Shown: positions 1-7,662, counted from the stretch's first letter. The stretch is 64,000 bases of DNA from Syntrophopropionicum propionicicum_A (GCF_048984525.1 NZ_JBMGJC010000012.1:1-64000), one strand, 5' to 3'. The notes: generated by a model from the sequence alone, not told the origin. Translations and numbers: made by a program.

Positions 1-1
1 T

Positions 2-61
2 CCGGAATTCCTTGAAGATTATCTTCCTTGGAGTCTGGAGGTTCAGGAAGCCTGCAAATAG
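2..61 (+). CDS. C-terminal end of a truncated unknown protein
   Basis: The window opens inside a frame that runs 19 codons to a TAG and ends in ...DYLPWSLEVQEACK. A strong terminator follows within two bases, which supports a genuine gene end. Too little is visible to name a family. The rest of the gene lies upstream of the window. Confidence 0.5.
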   Translation, partial: PEFLEDYLPWSLEVQEACK

Positions 62-62
62 G

Positions 63-98
63 GCAAAAACTCAGTTTACACTGGTTTTTGCTTTTTTT
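63..98 (+). terminator. Rho-independent terminator
   Basis: GCAAAAAC and GTTTTTGC form an 8-bp stem followed by seven T residues, directly after the TAG of the truncated upstream frame. Confidence 0.8.
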
Positions 99-126
99 CT
101 ATACACTTTGTTATTTGGCGCTTACG

Positions 127-254
127 GTTGTTGACACATTCCTTGACTCACGGAATGTGTCAACAACCCCGTCCCCTTGACACATGGTAACATGTGACGA
201 TAAAAAGTAACAAGAAAAAACAAGTAACAGAAAGGAAGCAGGAGAACCGTCCCC
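127..254. repeat. Palindromic repeat remnant of the GAACCGTCCCC family
   Basis: Two 16-bp arms (127-142 and 152-167, core TTGACACATTCC) form a hairpin. It is followed by a CCCCGTCCCCTTGACAC fragment and, near 240-254, by GAGAACCGTCCCC. These are degenerate copies of a repeat found at about ten other intergenic places in the window. The stretch 99-261 holds no convincing gene. Confidence 0.6.
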
Positions 255-261
255 ATGGTTC

Positions 262-1464
262 TTAATATCTTCGTGTCATAAGGTAACCTAATAGAGCTGT
301 TATAACTATCAATATCCCTGAGGCTAAAAACCAGTTCGCTATACCAACATTTTCAGCAATCGGACCTGCAAAAAACAAACCCACAGGCATGGCGAGAGTC
401 ATCATGCTTGATAGAATGGACAGTACACGCCCAAGAGACGCGGGCGGTACAGTTGATTGTACATAGGCGGTATATGGTACATTTAAAAAGCTGCCGGTCA
501 TTCCCATAATCGCGGAGAGCGGCACAAAGGCTATAAATGCAGAGGGGGGGAGCGCGCCGGCCCCGGCAAGAGCGGCGCCGAGAGAGCAAAGAGCCAGGTT
601 GATCATCAAAAACTTGTTTTCTAGGCCGCCCCACACACCCAGGATCAGAGACGATACCAGTAAGCCTCCCGCAAATACAAATTCAATTATACTGGCGTGC
701 CACGCGGTCCCTCCGAAATGAACATTCACCATAAGCGGGAAAAACGAGCCTACCGGAATATAGATGAGCATTGCCAGCATCATGGGGACGGTAATAGCCT
801 TAAGCGGTTTATTTTCATTAATTAATTTTAATCCATCCAACATTTCTGATAATATATTCGTTGTTCTGTTCCGGTCTGGTTCGGGATCCGGGATTTTGAC
901 CATGGCTACTGTTACAGCTGCTATTACCGCGCCTGCTATATCCACCAGCATAACAAACGGCAGCGATATGACCGTCATAATGAAAGTGCCGAGAACAGGC
1001 CCGAGCATAAGTGAACCCGACTGAAGGAACTGGCTCCACCCGCCGGTTTTGGTTAATTCACTTGTGGGAACCAACATCGGCATGGCGGCCTGAATGGCCA
1101 GGTAGTGAAATACCGAACCGACTGACCGCAGGAATAGAATAATATAAATAAGCCACGTGTGAGGAACCCCGGCATAAAAGGCAACCATTAGAACAGCGCC
1201 TCCCGCCGCTACAAAGAGGTCCGCGACGATCATAACAGTTTTGCGGCTCAGGCGGTCGACCCACACCCCTGCGAAAGGTCCAATGATAGCATGCGGTAAA
1301 AGCCCGGCCATACCAGCGAAAGCCAGGACCGCAGGTGAGCCGGTCTGCAACGTCAGCCACCAGATTATGGCAAATTGAGCCGCGGAACTTCCCAGCAGGG
1401 AGAATGCTTGTCCGGACCATATTATAAGAAAAGTTTTTTTCCATTTTGCAGATTGATCTTTCAT
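262..1464 (-). CDS. MFS efflux protein, Mef-like (probable macrolide-type exporter)
   Basis: A 400-residue, very hydrophobic protein with the layout of a 12-helix major facilitator. It has the cytoplasmic-loop motif after helix 2 (GPFAGVWVDRLSRK). The N-terminus (KW-KTF-IIWSGQAFSLLGSSAAQFAIIWWLT), the LVP..ELTK.GG.SQ.LQS segment and the SLGRVLSI..SMM.LAMP.GL segment resemble Mef-type macrolide exporters; this is from memory of the family. It should use the proton gradient to expel a drug. Substrate is not provable from sequence, but the leader peptide just upstream carries the macrolide-stalling RLR motif, which supports the call. Start is an ATG about 40 nt after the attenuator T-run; no strong Shine-Dalgarno site is seen. 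A weaker alternative is a generic EntS-type exporter. Confidence 0.85.
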   Translation of the reverse strand: MKDQSAKWKKTFLIIWSGQAFSLLGSSAAQFAIIWWLTLQTGSPAVLAFAGMAGLLPHAIIGPFAGVWVDRLSRKTVMIVADLFVAAGGAVLMVAFYAGVPHTWLIYIILFLRSVGSVFHYLAIQAAMPMLVPTSELTKTGGWSQFLQSGSLMLGPVLGTFIMTVISLPFVMLVDIAGAVIAAVTVAMVKIPDPEPDRNRTTNILSEMLDGLKLINENKPLKAITVPMMLAMLIYIPVGSFFPLMVNVHFGGTAWHASIIEFVFAGGLLVSSLILGVWGGLENKFLMINLALCSLGAALAGAGALPPSAFIAFVPLSAIMGMTGSFLNVPYTAYVQSTVPPASLGRVLSILSSMMTLAMPVGLFFAGPIAENVGIANWFLASGILIVITALLGYLMTRRY

Positions 1465-1504
1465 TTAATTGCTCCAGTCATTATTGTATTTATAAAAAGG
1501 GCAT

Positions 1505-1673
1505 AAAAAAAGCACGAGAAAACATCTGTTCCAACCAGTCTGTCTTATCGTGTCAAACTACCATAATAGCTGGTATAAATATCGATTAAAATTAAACGAT
1601 ACACCACCATGGCCAACTATAAAATGACACGACAAAATAAACTGCCTGTTAAGCAGCAATAATTTCCTCGTAC
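1505..1673 (-). promoter_or_regulatory. Transcription attenuator of the efflux gene
   Basis: Reading the minus strand, GTACGAGGAAA (1673-1663), a few bases after the leader stop codon, can pair over 11 positions (two G-U) with TTTTCTCGTGC (1522-1512), which is followed by seven T residues: a terminator. Between them, TTGTCGTGTCA and TGACACGATAA can form a second 11-bp helix, and TACCA/TGGTA a small hairpin. A ribosome halted at the end of the leader would cover or free the first strand. The architecture is visible; the switch itself is inferred. Confidence 0.65.
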
Positions 1674-1677
1674 CAGA

Positions 1678-1707
1678 TTAGCGCAACCGCATGGATGATG
1701 TAAGCAT
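1678..1707 (-). CDS. Leader peptide MLTSSMRLR for macrolide-type attenuation
   Basis: A nine-codon frame preceded by AAAGGAG (14 nt spacing) and a good promoter encodes MLTSSMRLR and then stops. Known leaders of mef and erm(D) genes are of the form MT.SMRLR, where Arg-Leu-Arg arrests a macrolide-bound ribosome; that is established knowledge recalled for the family. Placement between promoter and Mef-like gene fits the same role: drug-dependent stalling that lets transcription read into the pump gene. Confidence 0.75.
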   Translation of the reverse strand: MLTSSMRLR

Positions 1708-1743
1708 AGTGTTTAAGGATTCTCCTTTGTTACAGCTTTTAAT

Positions 1744-1772
1744 ATTATAGCAAACACGTATATATCATTCAA
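1744..1772 (-). promoter_or_regulatory. SigA promoter of leader peptide and efflux gene
   Basis: On the minus strand TTGAAT (1772-1767), 17-bp spacer, TATAAT (1749-1744). The predicted start near 1737 lies 30 nt before the leader ATG. Confidence 0.8.
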
Positions 1773-1782
1773 TTAGAAAAAA

Positions 1783-1812
1783 TCTACCCCTTCCACGCAT
1801 GGAAGGGGTAGA
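1783..1812 (-). terminator. Rho-independent terminator of the LysM gene
   Basis: A perfect 12-bp inverted repeat (TCTACCCCTTCC with its complement, loop ACGCAT). On the minus strand it is followed by a T-rich run. It lies 10 bp past the LysM stop codon. Confidence 0.85.
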
Positions 1813-1822
1813 TAGCATTTTC

Positions 1823-2905
1823 TTACGAACCTGCCGCCCGGCGGACCATCGCCTGGTGGTCCCCGTCGACTCTGTCTGTGCCGTGGGTGCGGCTGTTCAG
1901 GAAATGCAGGTCAAACATACCGTCAAAGTCATTACCGTAGATATCCTGGCTCGTACCGTGCGGCATACCGGCCATGGAGCAGGCCACAGGCTGCCCGTCA
2001 AGCCAGATTATGGCGGCCCTCCGCTCCCAGTTCCACTCACCGCCGAAAACATCCTTCATGATAGCTGCATCATCGGCTGTAAGGGGCTCGCAGTCGGCAT
2101 GGTTTGTGCCGAACAGGTGATGAATCCGGAACTTGCGTCCGGTTTCAAAATCCTGCAGCGTGGCGTTGCTGCCTATAGGAAACATGTCATTAATATACGA
2201 CCAGTCAATCAGTTCACCATATGTGCCGTCCGAGTCCCCATAGTCCCGGGAAACGGAACCCCTGCTTGTCTCCTGATATGACGAAGCACTGCCGGGTATG
2301 GTGAGTTCCTGTCCCGCCTGCAGGGAATCTGAAGTCAGGCCGCTGGCTGATTTAATAGATTCAATGCTGGTTCCGAATCTGTCAGCTATCGACCACAGGC
2401 TGTCACCGTACGCTACCGTGTAGGTGAAACTTTCACCCGCGGGCGGCGGGACAATGTATTCTATGTCATAAGACGGCTCACTGCCGGGTATAGTGAGCAC
2501 CTGTCCTACCTGCAGGGAATCTGATGTGAGGCCGCTGGCAGATTTAATTGAGTCGACATCAGTTCCAAAACTGTCTGCAATCGACCACAGGCTGTCTCCG
2601 GACGCCACCGTGTAGCTGAATGTTTCACCGGAATAAGCATTACCATAGTATGTGTCACCCGAGTCTGTGCCTGGTATTACAATCTCCTCACCGATTTGCA
2701 GGGCTTCAAAATTAACGCCGGGGTTGGCTGCCTGGAGTGCGTCCACGTCGACCCCCAGCTTATCGGCGATATCCCAGAAGCAGTCACCTTCAACGACCGT
2801 ATAGTATGAACCTAACGCGGTGCCGGGCAGGGACAGCCCGGTTAATGTAAATGCTAACAGCAGGGCCATAATAAACAAGCAATTTAATTTTTTTACCCCT
2901 CTCAT
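1823..2905 (-). CDS. Secreted protein with three LysM domains and an uncharacterised C-terminal domain
   Basis: A 360-residue protein. Residues 1-32 are a signal peptide (basic start, long hydrophobic core, ALG site). Three LysM domains follow, near 34-78, 96-140 and 165-208; the last two are near-copies (GDSLWSIAD.FGT...IKSASGLTSDSLQ.GQ.LTIPGS). LysM binds peptidoglycan N-acetylglucosamine chains. Residues from about 230 form a domain I do not recognise, rich in His/Asp (HHLFGTNHADCEPL near the start, HFLNSRTHGTD near the end). An AAGGAGG site fixes the ATG start. A c-di-GMP-I riboswitch precedes it, so synthesis should follow the second messenger. Location is expected to be the wall or spore envelope. 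Confidence 0.85.
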   Translation of the reverse strand: MRGVKKLNCLFIMALLLAFTLTGLSLPGTALGSYYTVVEGDCFWDIADKLGVDVDALQAANPGVNFEALQIGEEIVIPGTDSGDTYYGNAYSGETFSYTVASGDSLWSIADSFGTDVDSIKSASGLTSDSLQVGQVLTIPGSEPSYDIEYIVPPPAGESFTYTVAYGDSLWSIADRFGTSIESIKSASGLTSDSLQAGQELTIPGSASSYQETSRGSVSRDYGDSDGTYGELIDWSYINDMFPIGSNATLQDFETGRKFRIHHLFGTNHADCEPLTADDAAIMKDVFGGEWNWERRAAIIWLDGQPVACSMAGMPHGTSQDIYGNDFDGMFDLHFLNSRTHGTDRVDGDHQAMVRRAAGS

Positions 2906-2963
2906 ATTCGCCTCCTTAAAAAAATGTTGTAATAATTACCTGTAAGGGAAATATCAAGATTGA

Positions 2964-3080
2964 ATCACCCGGCAGCACGGCGATCATGGCAAAATGTGCT
3001 GTGAAATATGCCATTATACTTTGCTTTAGACCCGTTGCTTTGCGTCTCCCACTTTCGTATGGAGTTGCCCTTTTCAGGTA
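2964..3080 (-). promoter_or_regulatory. c-di-GMP-I (GEMM-I) riboswitch
   Basis: The minus strand carries the hallmarks of this aptamer in order: AAAGGGCAA, a hairpin closed by CGAAAG, the near-invariant GACGCAAAGC, ACGGGTCTAAAG, then a second hairpin ending in GCTGCCGGGT. It lies about 60 nt upstream of the LysM start. No clear terminator sits between aptamer and gene, so control of translation or of an unseen helix is more likely than classical attenuation. Recognition is by recalled consensus; a covariance-model search would settle it. Confidence 0.88.
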
Positions 3081-3114
3081 ACAGTAATTTAATATCTTCT
3101 ACGCAATATTGCAT
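2965..3114 (-). CDS. 49-codon ORF overlapping the riboswitch (uncertain)
   Basis: An ATG at 3114 sits behind a perfect AAAGGAGG site and opens a 49-codon frame (MQYCVEDIKLLLPEKG...) that runs through the whole aptamer to a TGA at its 3' edge. The aptamer's conserved bases explain part of the frame, so coding may be accidental. The Shine-Dalgarno quality is the only positive evidence. Confidence 0.3.
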   Translation of the reverse strand: MQYCVEDIKLLLPEKGNSIRKWETQSNGSKAKYNGIFHSTFCHDRRAAG

Positions 3115-3280
3115 ATTCCTCCTTTGGTTGCCAGGAAAGCCATAAAATACAGCAGTTTTTGAAATGGACGATCATAACTGATAATATTATCGGTTGAAAT
3201 AAGAACTTCCTTAATTGCGGTAAAAGTAATTATATGATAAGATAATTGGTAAGTTTGTGGGGACATTACCGTGATTCTTT

Positions 3281-3298
3281 AGCGCTTTGCGCTTTTTT
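3281..3298 (+). terminator. Short hairpin with T-run upstream of yebC
   Basis: AGCGC-TTT-GCGCT followed by T6, 35 bp before the yebC ATG. It could end transcription from upstream or attenuate yebC. The rest of 3115-3333 shows nothing else that I can support. Confidence 0.45.
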
Positions 3299-3333
3299 AT
3301 TATGTTACATTCACTTCCGGAAGGAGGATCACA

Positions 3334-4065
3334 ATGTCCGGTCATTCAAAGTGGGCGACCATCAAACGTAAAAAAGCGAAGGTTGACGCGCAGCGAGGTA
3401 AAGTATTTACCCGCCTGGCAAAAGAAATTATCGTCGCGGCACGCCAGGGAGGCTCCGACCCTGAGGGCAACGCCCGCCTGAAGGCGGCCGTCATGAGGGC
3501 GAAGGAAGCCAATATTCCGAATGACAACATTATGCGCGCCATTCAAAAGGGGGCCGGCGAGACCGGCGGCGCGAACTACGAGGAATTAATTTATGAAGGC
3601 TACGGCCCCGGCGGTGTCGCTGTCATGCTTGAAATCATGACCGATAACAGGAACCGCACCGCGGGAGAAATAAGGTTTATATTCTCAAAAAACGGGGGGA
3701 ACCTCGGGGAAACAGGCTGTGTAGCGTGGATGTTCAATGAAAAAGGCATAATTGTTGTGGAGAAAGCCGACAACAATATTGATGAGGACGAAATAATGCT
3801 CGGGGCCATAGACGCGGGGGCGCAGGATTTTAATGTTGAGGATGACTTATACGAAATAGTCTGTGACCCGGCCGACCTCCAGTCCGTCAGGGAGAGCATG
3901 GAAACGGCGGGCGTAAAAATTGCGTCGGCTGAGGTGACCCTGGCGCCGCAAACGACTGTTAACCTCGCGGGGGATAAAGCAGATCAGATGATGCGGCTGA
4001 TGGAGACGCTGGAGGACCACGACGACGTGCAGAACGTTTACGCAAATTTTGATATAGAAGACTAA
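3334..4065 (+). CDS. yebC: YebC/PmpR family DNA-binding regulator
   Basis: A 243-residue protein of normal family length. It has the diagnostic N-terminus (SGHSKWATIKRKKAKVDAQRGK) and the central GYGPGGVA.MLE..TDNRNRT motif. Family members are cytoplasmic; some bind DNA as transcription regulators and recent work links some to relief of ribosome stalling at proline stretches. The ATG is behind GGAAGGAGG. A terminator lies directly downstream, so it is probably monocistronic. Its place ahead of the ruvCAB genes is common in bacteria. Confidence 0.95.
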   Translation: MSGHSKWATIKRKKAKVDAQRGKVFTRLAKEIIVAARQGGSDPEGNARLKAAVMRAKEANIPNDNIMRAIQKGAGETGGANYEELIYEGYGPGGVAVMLEIMTDNRNRTAGEIRFIFSKNGGNLGETGCVAWMFNEKGIIVVEKADNNIDEDEIMLGAIDAGAQDFNVEDDLYEIVCDPADLQSVRESMETAGVKIASAEVTLAPQTTVNLAGDKADQMMRLMETLEDHDDVQNVYANFDIED

Positions 4066-4070
4066 AAGTA

Positions 4071-4099
4071 CGGCCACCCCCAAAAAGGGTGGCCGTTTT
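4071..4099 (+). terminator. Terminator of yebC
   Basis: CGGCCACCC and GGGTGGCCG form a 9-bp stem followed by TTTTA, starting 6 bp after the yebC stop codon. Confidence 0.85.
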
Positions 4100-4100
4100 A

Positions 4101-4200
4101 GTCGTGGGTCGTGGGACGTGAGTCGTGTGATTACCGGTATTCCTTTCAGGTCTTTTAGACCTTTAAGCTATCCCTTTAGATCTCCGTCTCACGTCACACC
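4101..4200. repeat. GTGAGACGTGAG-type dispersed repeat
   Basis: The left side carries GGGACGTGAGTCGTGTGA and the right side CGTCTCACGTCACAC, giving an imperfect terminally inverted unit around the small palindrome GGTCTTTTAGACC. Related GTGAGACGTGAG strings recur at 6188-6225, 6353-6378 and about 16873-16895. Confidence 0.5.
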
Positions 4201-4205
4201 TCTGC

Positions 4206-4235
4206 CCACCCACGAAGCAAACGGGTGGTTTTTTT
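4206..4235 (+). terminator. Rho-independent terminator
   Basis: CCACCC and GGGTGG flank a short loop and are followed by seven T residues. It isolates bofC from upstream transcription. Confidence 0.7.
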
Positions 4236-4303
4236 ATGGGGATAGGGAATCCTCTAAATGGAAATAATATGGATATATATATTTTTTTGCCGGGGGATCT
4301 GTA

Positions 4304-4930
4304 ATGACGTTTTACAAAAACAGTTTACTCACAGGTGCTTTAGTGCTGGTTCTCTTTCTCTCGATAGGGGCGGGCTTTCTTTGGGGCAGTTATATGAATC
4401 AACCCGATAGCAGGCCGGTCCAGCTTATACTGCCCGAATGGAGCTTGTTTAAGTCAAGGGTTACCCTGGCAACAACGGTGTGCAAGGAAAAAGAGTACCT
4501 GTGCGGTGATTTGGAGAAAATTTCAGAGGAATACGCGTCGGGGGAACTATTGAACCTGGACAAAAAAGCCCTTACAGACAAGTTCCCTGCTTCGGAAGGG
4601 TGGACTGTCGGTTTCACCAGCCCGGATTTGCTGTCCCTTACCCTGAAAGCTGATGAATTCTGCCCGCTCCACCGGGAATACAGGCATATCGGGCTTTATC
4701 ACGGGCTGGTGGCTGTTTACGAGGGGCCCCTGGGCTGCAATGAAAAGGTCATAAGGGTGGAAAACATCCTGGCCGAATCTCTGGACCCCGAATTCAGGAT
4801 TAAACTTGAGCAGTCGATGGACCTCGCCAACCAGTCGCATTTTGCCGCGGAAAATTTGCGTGAGGAACTGGAATTCATTTCTGAAGATACTCTCAACGCA
4901 GCTCTGGAAAACATGGACGAGCATATTTGA
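4304..4930 (+). CDS. bofC: BofC-like forespore signalling protein
   Basis: A 208-residue protein with one N-terminal membrane segment or signal anchor (about residues 8-28). The C-terminal half matches the BofC C-terminal domain (GWTVGFTSPDLLSLT, then DEFCPLHREYRHIGLY.G.VAVYEGP). In Bacillus, BofC acts in the intermembrane space of the forespore to hold back SpoIVB-triggered sigma-K activation; that role is inferred here. The bofC-ruv order matches Bacillus and marks a spore former. ATG chosen because of GGGGGAT 8 nt upstream. A hairpin terminator follows. Confidence 0.8.
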   Translation: MTFYKNSLLTGALVLVLFLSIGAGFLWGSYMNQPDSRPVQLILPEWSLFKSRVTLATTVCKEKEYLCGDLEKISEEYASGELLNLDKKALTDKFPASEGWTVGFTSPDLLSLTLKADEFCPLHREYRHIGLYHGLVAVYEGPLGCNEKVIRVENILAESLDPEFRIKLEQSMDLANQSHFAAENLREELEFISEDTLNAALENMDEHI

Positions 4931-4992
4931 TATTTGGGAGCACTTTTTATTGCCTTCTTTTTTTAAACCTGACATAGAAGGCAGTGCCCGCG

Positions 4993-5036
4993 GGCCCGGT
5001 CTGACGCCGATAACGGCGTTATGCCGGGCCGCTTTT
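4993..5036 (+). terminator. Terminator after bofC
   Basis: GGCCCGG/CCGGGCC form the outer stem and GACGCC/GGCGTT the inner stem, followed by CGCTTTT. Confidence 0.6.
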
Positions 5037-5111
5037 GCTGAAAATATAAAAAATAAAGGATTGCCTCCTTTTCCGTAGAACTTAATCTTCAGGTGGAGGG
5101 GGTGGGAACAT

Positions 5112-5600
5112 TTGTTTATAATGGGTGTGGACCCCGGTACCGCCATTACCGGTTACGGTTTGGTCAGGTACAACGGCAGCCGGTTTTCCCTGGTTGAATG
5201 CGGCTGTATCAGGACCAGCCCCGATTCGCCTATGTGCGACAGGCTGCAGACCCTTTACCGGGAACTGACTGATATTATAAGGACCTACCAGCCGGAGCAG
5301 TTCGCCGTGGAAGAGCTGTTTTTTAATAAAAACGCGCGGACAGCCCTGGCTGTGGGACATGCCAGGGGTGTCGCCATGCTGGCGGCTTCAGTCTCCGGCA
5401 TGCCTGTATTTGAATACACTCCCCTCCAGGTAAAACAGGCTGTGACAGGGTTCGGCCGGGCGGCGAAAACACAGGTGCAGTACATGGTTAAGACAATCCT
5501 GGCCCTGCCGGAGGCGCCGTCCCCCGATGACGTGGCAGACGCGCTCGCGGTGGCAATTTGCCACGGGCAATTATATTCGTGGGTGAGGAAGTTGAAATGA
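5112..5600 (+). CDS. ruvC: Holliday junction resolvase RuvC
   Basis: A 162-residue endonuclease that cuts Holliday junctions symmetrically as a dimer with RuvAB. Catalytic acids are visible: Asp7 in MGVDPGT, the Glu pair in FAVEELFF, and the Asp cluster in SPDDVADALAVAICH. Start is the TTG at 5112 behind GGAGGGGG; an ATG three codons later would remove part of the first strand before GVDPG. The stop overlaps the ruvA ATG (ATGA), so the two are translationally coupled. Confidence 0.95.
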   Translation: MFIMGVDPGTAITGYGLVRYNGSRFSLVECGCIRTSPDSPMCDRLQTLYRELTDIIRTYQPEQFAVEELFFNKNARTALAVGHARGVAMLAASVSGMPVFEYTPLQVKQAVTGFGRAAKTQVQYMVKTILALPEAPSPDDVADALAVAICHGQLYSWVRKLK

Positions 5601-6187
5601 TAGCTTTTATCAAGGGTAAGCTGGCGGATATCCAGGCCGGGTCAGTTATAATCGAAGTCGGCGGTATAGGGTACAAGGTCCAGGTGCCTTTATCGCTCCA
5701 GTACCGGCTGCCGGCCATGGGCAGTGAAATAATGCTTCATACAAACCTGGTAGTCAGGGAGGACGGGTTTTACCTTTATGGGTTCCAGGGCGAAAATGAG
5801 CTGGCTTTCTTTTTAAAGTTGCTGAACGTATCAGGGGTCGGGCCCAGGGGAGCGCTCGCCGTCCTGTCCATATATACACCCGGCGAACTGGGAAGGGCGA
5901 TCGCCGGTGAAGACATCGCCTCGCTGACCAGGGTGCCCGGTATCGGCAAGAAGACGGCGGCCAGGATCGTACTGGAATTAAAAGACAAGGTTTCTGATTT
6001 ATTCGATAGTAACGATCCCCGCGATCTTGCTATCGGGCGGGAGAACGATGCTCTAGAGGCCCTGGAAGCGCTGGGTTATTCCGCTGTGGAAGCCCGCCGG
6101 GCAGTTAAAGAGGCACAGGCCGGGCTGGAGGAACCCCAGACGGAGGAACTGGTCAGGCGCGCGCTGCGCCTGCTGGTAAAAAACTAA
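5597..6187 (+). CDS. ruvA: Holliday junction branch migration protein RuvA
   Basis: A 196-residue protein of family length starting MIAFIKGKLADI, the usual RuvA start. An OB-fold N-terminal domain is followed by two helix-hairpin-helix motifs (LLNVSGVGPRGALAVLS and RVPGIGKKTAARIVLELKDK) and a C-terminal UBA-like domain (DALEALGYS..EARRAVKEA) that contacts RuvB. Tetramers hold the junction open while RuvB pumps DNA. The start overlaps the ruvC stop by four bases. Confidence 0.96.
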   Translation: MIAFIKGKLADIQAGSVIIEVGGIGYKVQVPLSLQYRLPAMGSEIMLHTNLVVREDGFYLYGFQGENELAFFLKLLNVSGVGPRGALAVLSIYTPGELGRAIAGEDIASLTRVPGIGKKTAARIVLELKDKVSDLFDSNDPRDLAIGRENDALEALEALGYSAVEARRAVKEAQAGLEEPQTEELVRRALRLLVKN

Positions 6188-6378
6188 AAGACGTGAGACG
6201 TGAGAAATGAGACGTGAGACTTTAGGGTCACCTTCTCTAAGGGAAGAAAGCGTCATGGAGCGTGTCTTGGGAACGGTTTTGTTGACACGATTACTATTAT
6301 TAAGCCTTGAGACAAAAGCGTGTCAACAGAACTGTCCTCATGACACGGTCAAATGAGACATGAGGCGTGAGACACGAC
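6188..6378. repeat. Repeat-rich spacer between ruvA and ruvB
   Basis: It begins with GACGTGAGACGTGAGAAATGAGAC copies of the GTGAGACGTGAG family. Degenerate copies of the GAACCGTCCCC palindrome follow (GGGAACGGTTTTGTTGACACG near 6269-6290 and CGTGTCAACAGAACTGTCC near 6319-6337), then another GAGGCGTGAGAC string. No coding potential is seen. Confidence 0.55.
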
Positions 6379-6403
6379 CCACTACTCAGATGAGGTGCAT
6401 AAT

Positions 6404-7429
6404 ATGGAGGAAAGGCTGATATCAGCTTCCGCGCGTCCGGAGGACTTTGAGTCCGACTTGAATCTCCGCCCCCGCAGGCTGGAGGAATACATCGGGCAGG
6501 TTAAAGTCAAGGAAATGATCTCTGTCTTTATCCAGGCCGCCCGTGAAAGGAGCGAGGTCCTGGACCATGTACTCCTGTTCGGGCCGCCGGGATTGGGGAA
6601 AACAACCCTGGCCAACATCATCGCTTTTGAAATGGGCGTAAACATCAGGACCACATCCGGTCCGGCCATAGAGCGCCCCGGCGACCTGGCGGCCATACTG
6701 ACCAACCTGGCCCCCGGTGATATTTTGTTTATAGACGAAGTCCACCGTTTAAGCAGGACTGTTGAAGAAGTGTTATACCCGGCCATGGAGGACTATGCCC
6801 TGGACATTGTCATCGGCAAGGGGCCAGGCGCCAGATCGTTAAGGCTGGAACTGCCGCGCTTTACCCTGGTGGGGGCCACCACCCGCGCCGGCCTGCTGAC
6901 ATCCCCCCTGCGGGACCGCTTTGGCGTTATCAGCAGGCTGGATTACTATGAGCCGGATGAACTGGTGCTTATTGTGACCAGGACAGCGGGCATACTGGGG
7001 GTTGAAATAACCAGGGAAGGCGCCCTGGAAATAGCCGGCCGTTCCAGGGGAACGCCCAGAGTGGCCAACCGCCTGCTGAAACGGGTGAGAGATTATGCCC
7101 AGGTTAAAGCGGACGGTATTATAACGCGCGAAGTGGCGGACGACGCGCTTAAATTTTTGGAAGTCGACGCTTTGGGCCTGGACCAGGCCGACAGGAGGCT
7201 GCTGCAAGCCATTATCCAAAAATTCGAGGGCGGGCCGGTAGGGCTGGATACTTTGGCGGCGGCCACCAGCGAAGAGTCGGAAACGCTGGAGGACGTCTAC
7301 GAACCTTACCTGATCCAGCTCGGCATGCTGGCCAGGACCCCCCGCGGCCGTGTGGCCACGGCTATGGCCTACCAGCACCTCGGCCTGCAGCGCGGTGAAA
7401 AAAATTTAAAACAAGAGACTTTGTGGTAA
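6404..7429 (+). CDS. ruvB: Holliday junction DNA helicase RuvB
   Basis: A AAA+ motor of about 341 residues. Walker A is GPPGLGKTTLA, Walker B is LFIDEVHR, sensor 1 GATTRAGLL, the arginine finger region SPLRDRFG, and a C-terminal winged helix (LDTLAAATSEESETLEDVYEPYLIQLG) contacts DNA. Hexamers drive branch migration with RuvA. ATG at 6404 is preferred, with GAGG 8 nt upstream; a GTG at 6395 in the same frame overlaps that site. Confidence 0.96.
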   Translation: MEERLISASARPEDFESDLNLRPRRLEEYIGQVKVKEMISVFIQAARERSEVLDHVLLFGPPGLGKTTLANIIAFEMGVNIRTTSGPAIERPGDLAAILTNLAPGDILFIDEVHRLSRTVEEVLYPAMEDYALDIVIGKGPGARSLRLELPRFTLVGATTRAGLLTSPLRDRFGVISRLDYYEPDELVLIVTRTAGILGVEITREGALEIAGRSRGTPRVANRLLKRVRDYAQVKADGIITREVADDALKFLEVDALGLDQADRRLLQAIIQKFEGGPVGLDTLAAATSEESETLEDVYEPYLIQLGMLARTPRGRVATAMAYQHLGLQRGEKNLKQETLW

Positions 7430-7468
7430 TAATATAGCAAGACAACAAATTGACAGATTTAAAGAACT

Positions 7469-7625
7469 ATATCACAGGATTAACAGGATTAATAAGATTT
7501 ACAAGATTTTAATTAGATAATTCAAATTAAAAACTTTAAAATTAAATTACAATTTCTTTTAAATTAATTATTATTTAATCTTGTTAATCATCTTTTAATC
7601 TGTTAATCATGTGAAATTGTTTAAT
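7469..7625. repeat. AT-rich inverted-repeat element (GATTAACAGGATT family), copy 1
   Basis: The left end ATCACAGGATTAACAGGATTAA and the right end (AATCTGTTAATCATGTGAAATTG) are imperfect inverted repeats around a very AT-rich middle. A second copy with the same ends lies at 9963-10112. The size, near 150 bp, and lack of coding suggest a miniature mobile element. Confidence 0.5.
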
Positions 7626-7662
7626 TATTTTAAGTTTAATCTCAGCGTGAGGAGTACGCATA

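Noticed and set aside
1799..2281. 160-codon plus-strand ORF opposite the LysM gene
   Set aside because: It lies antisense to a clear protein with signal peptide, LysM domains, ribosome site and riboswitch.
7438..7640. A second regulatory RNA (preQ1 riboswitch) before queH
   Set aside because: No preQ1 aptamer motifs; the AT-rich sequence is explained by the repeat element shared with 9963-10112.
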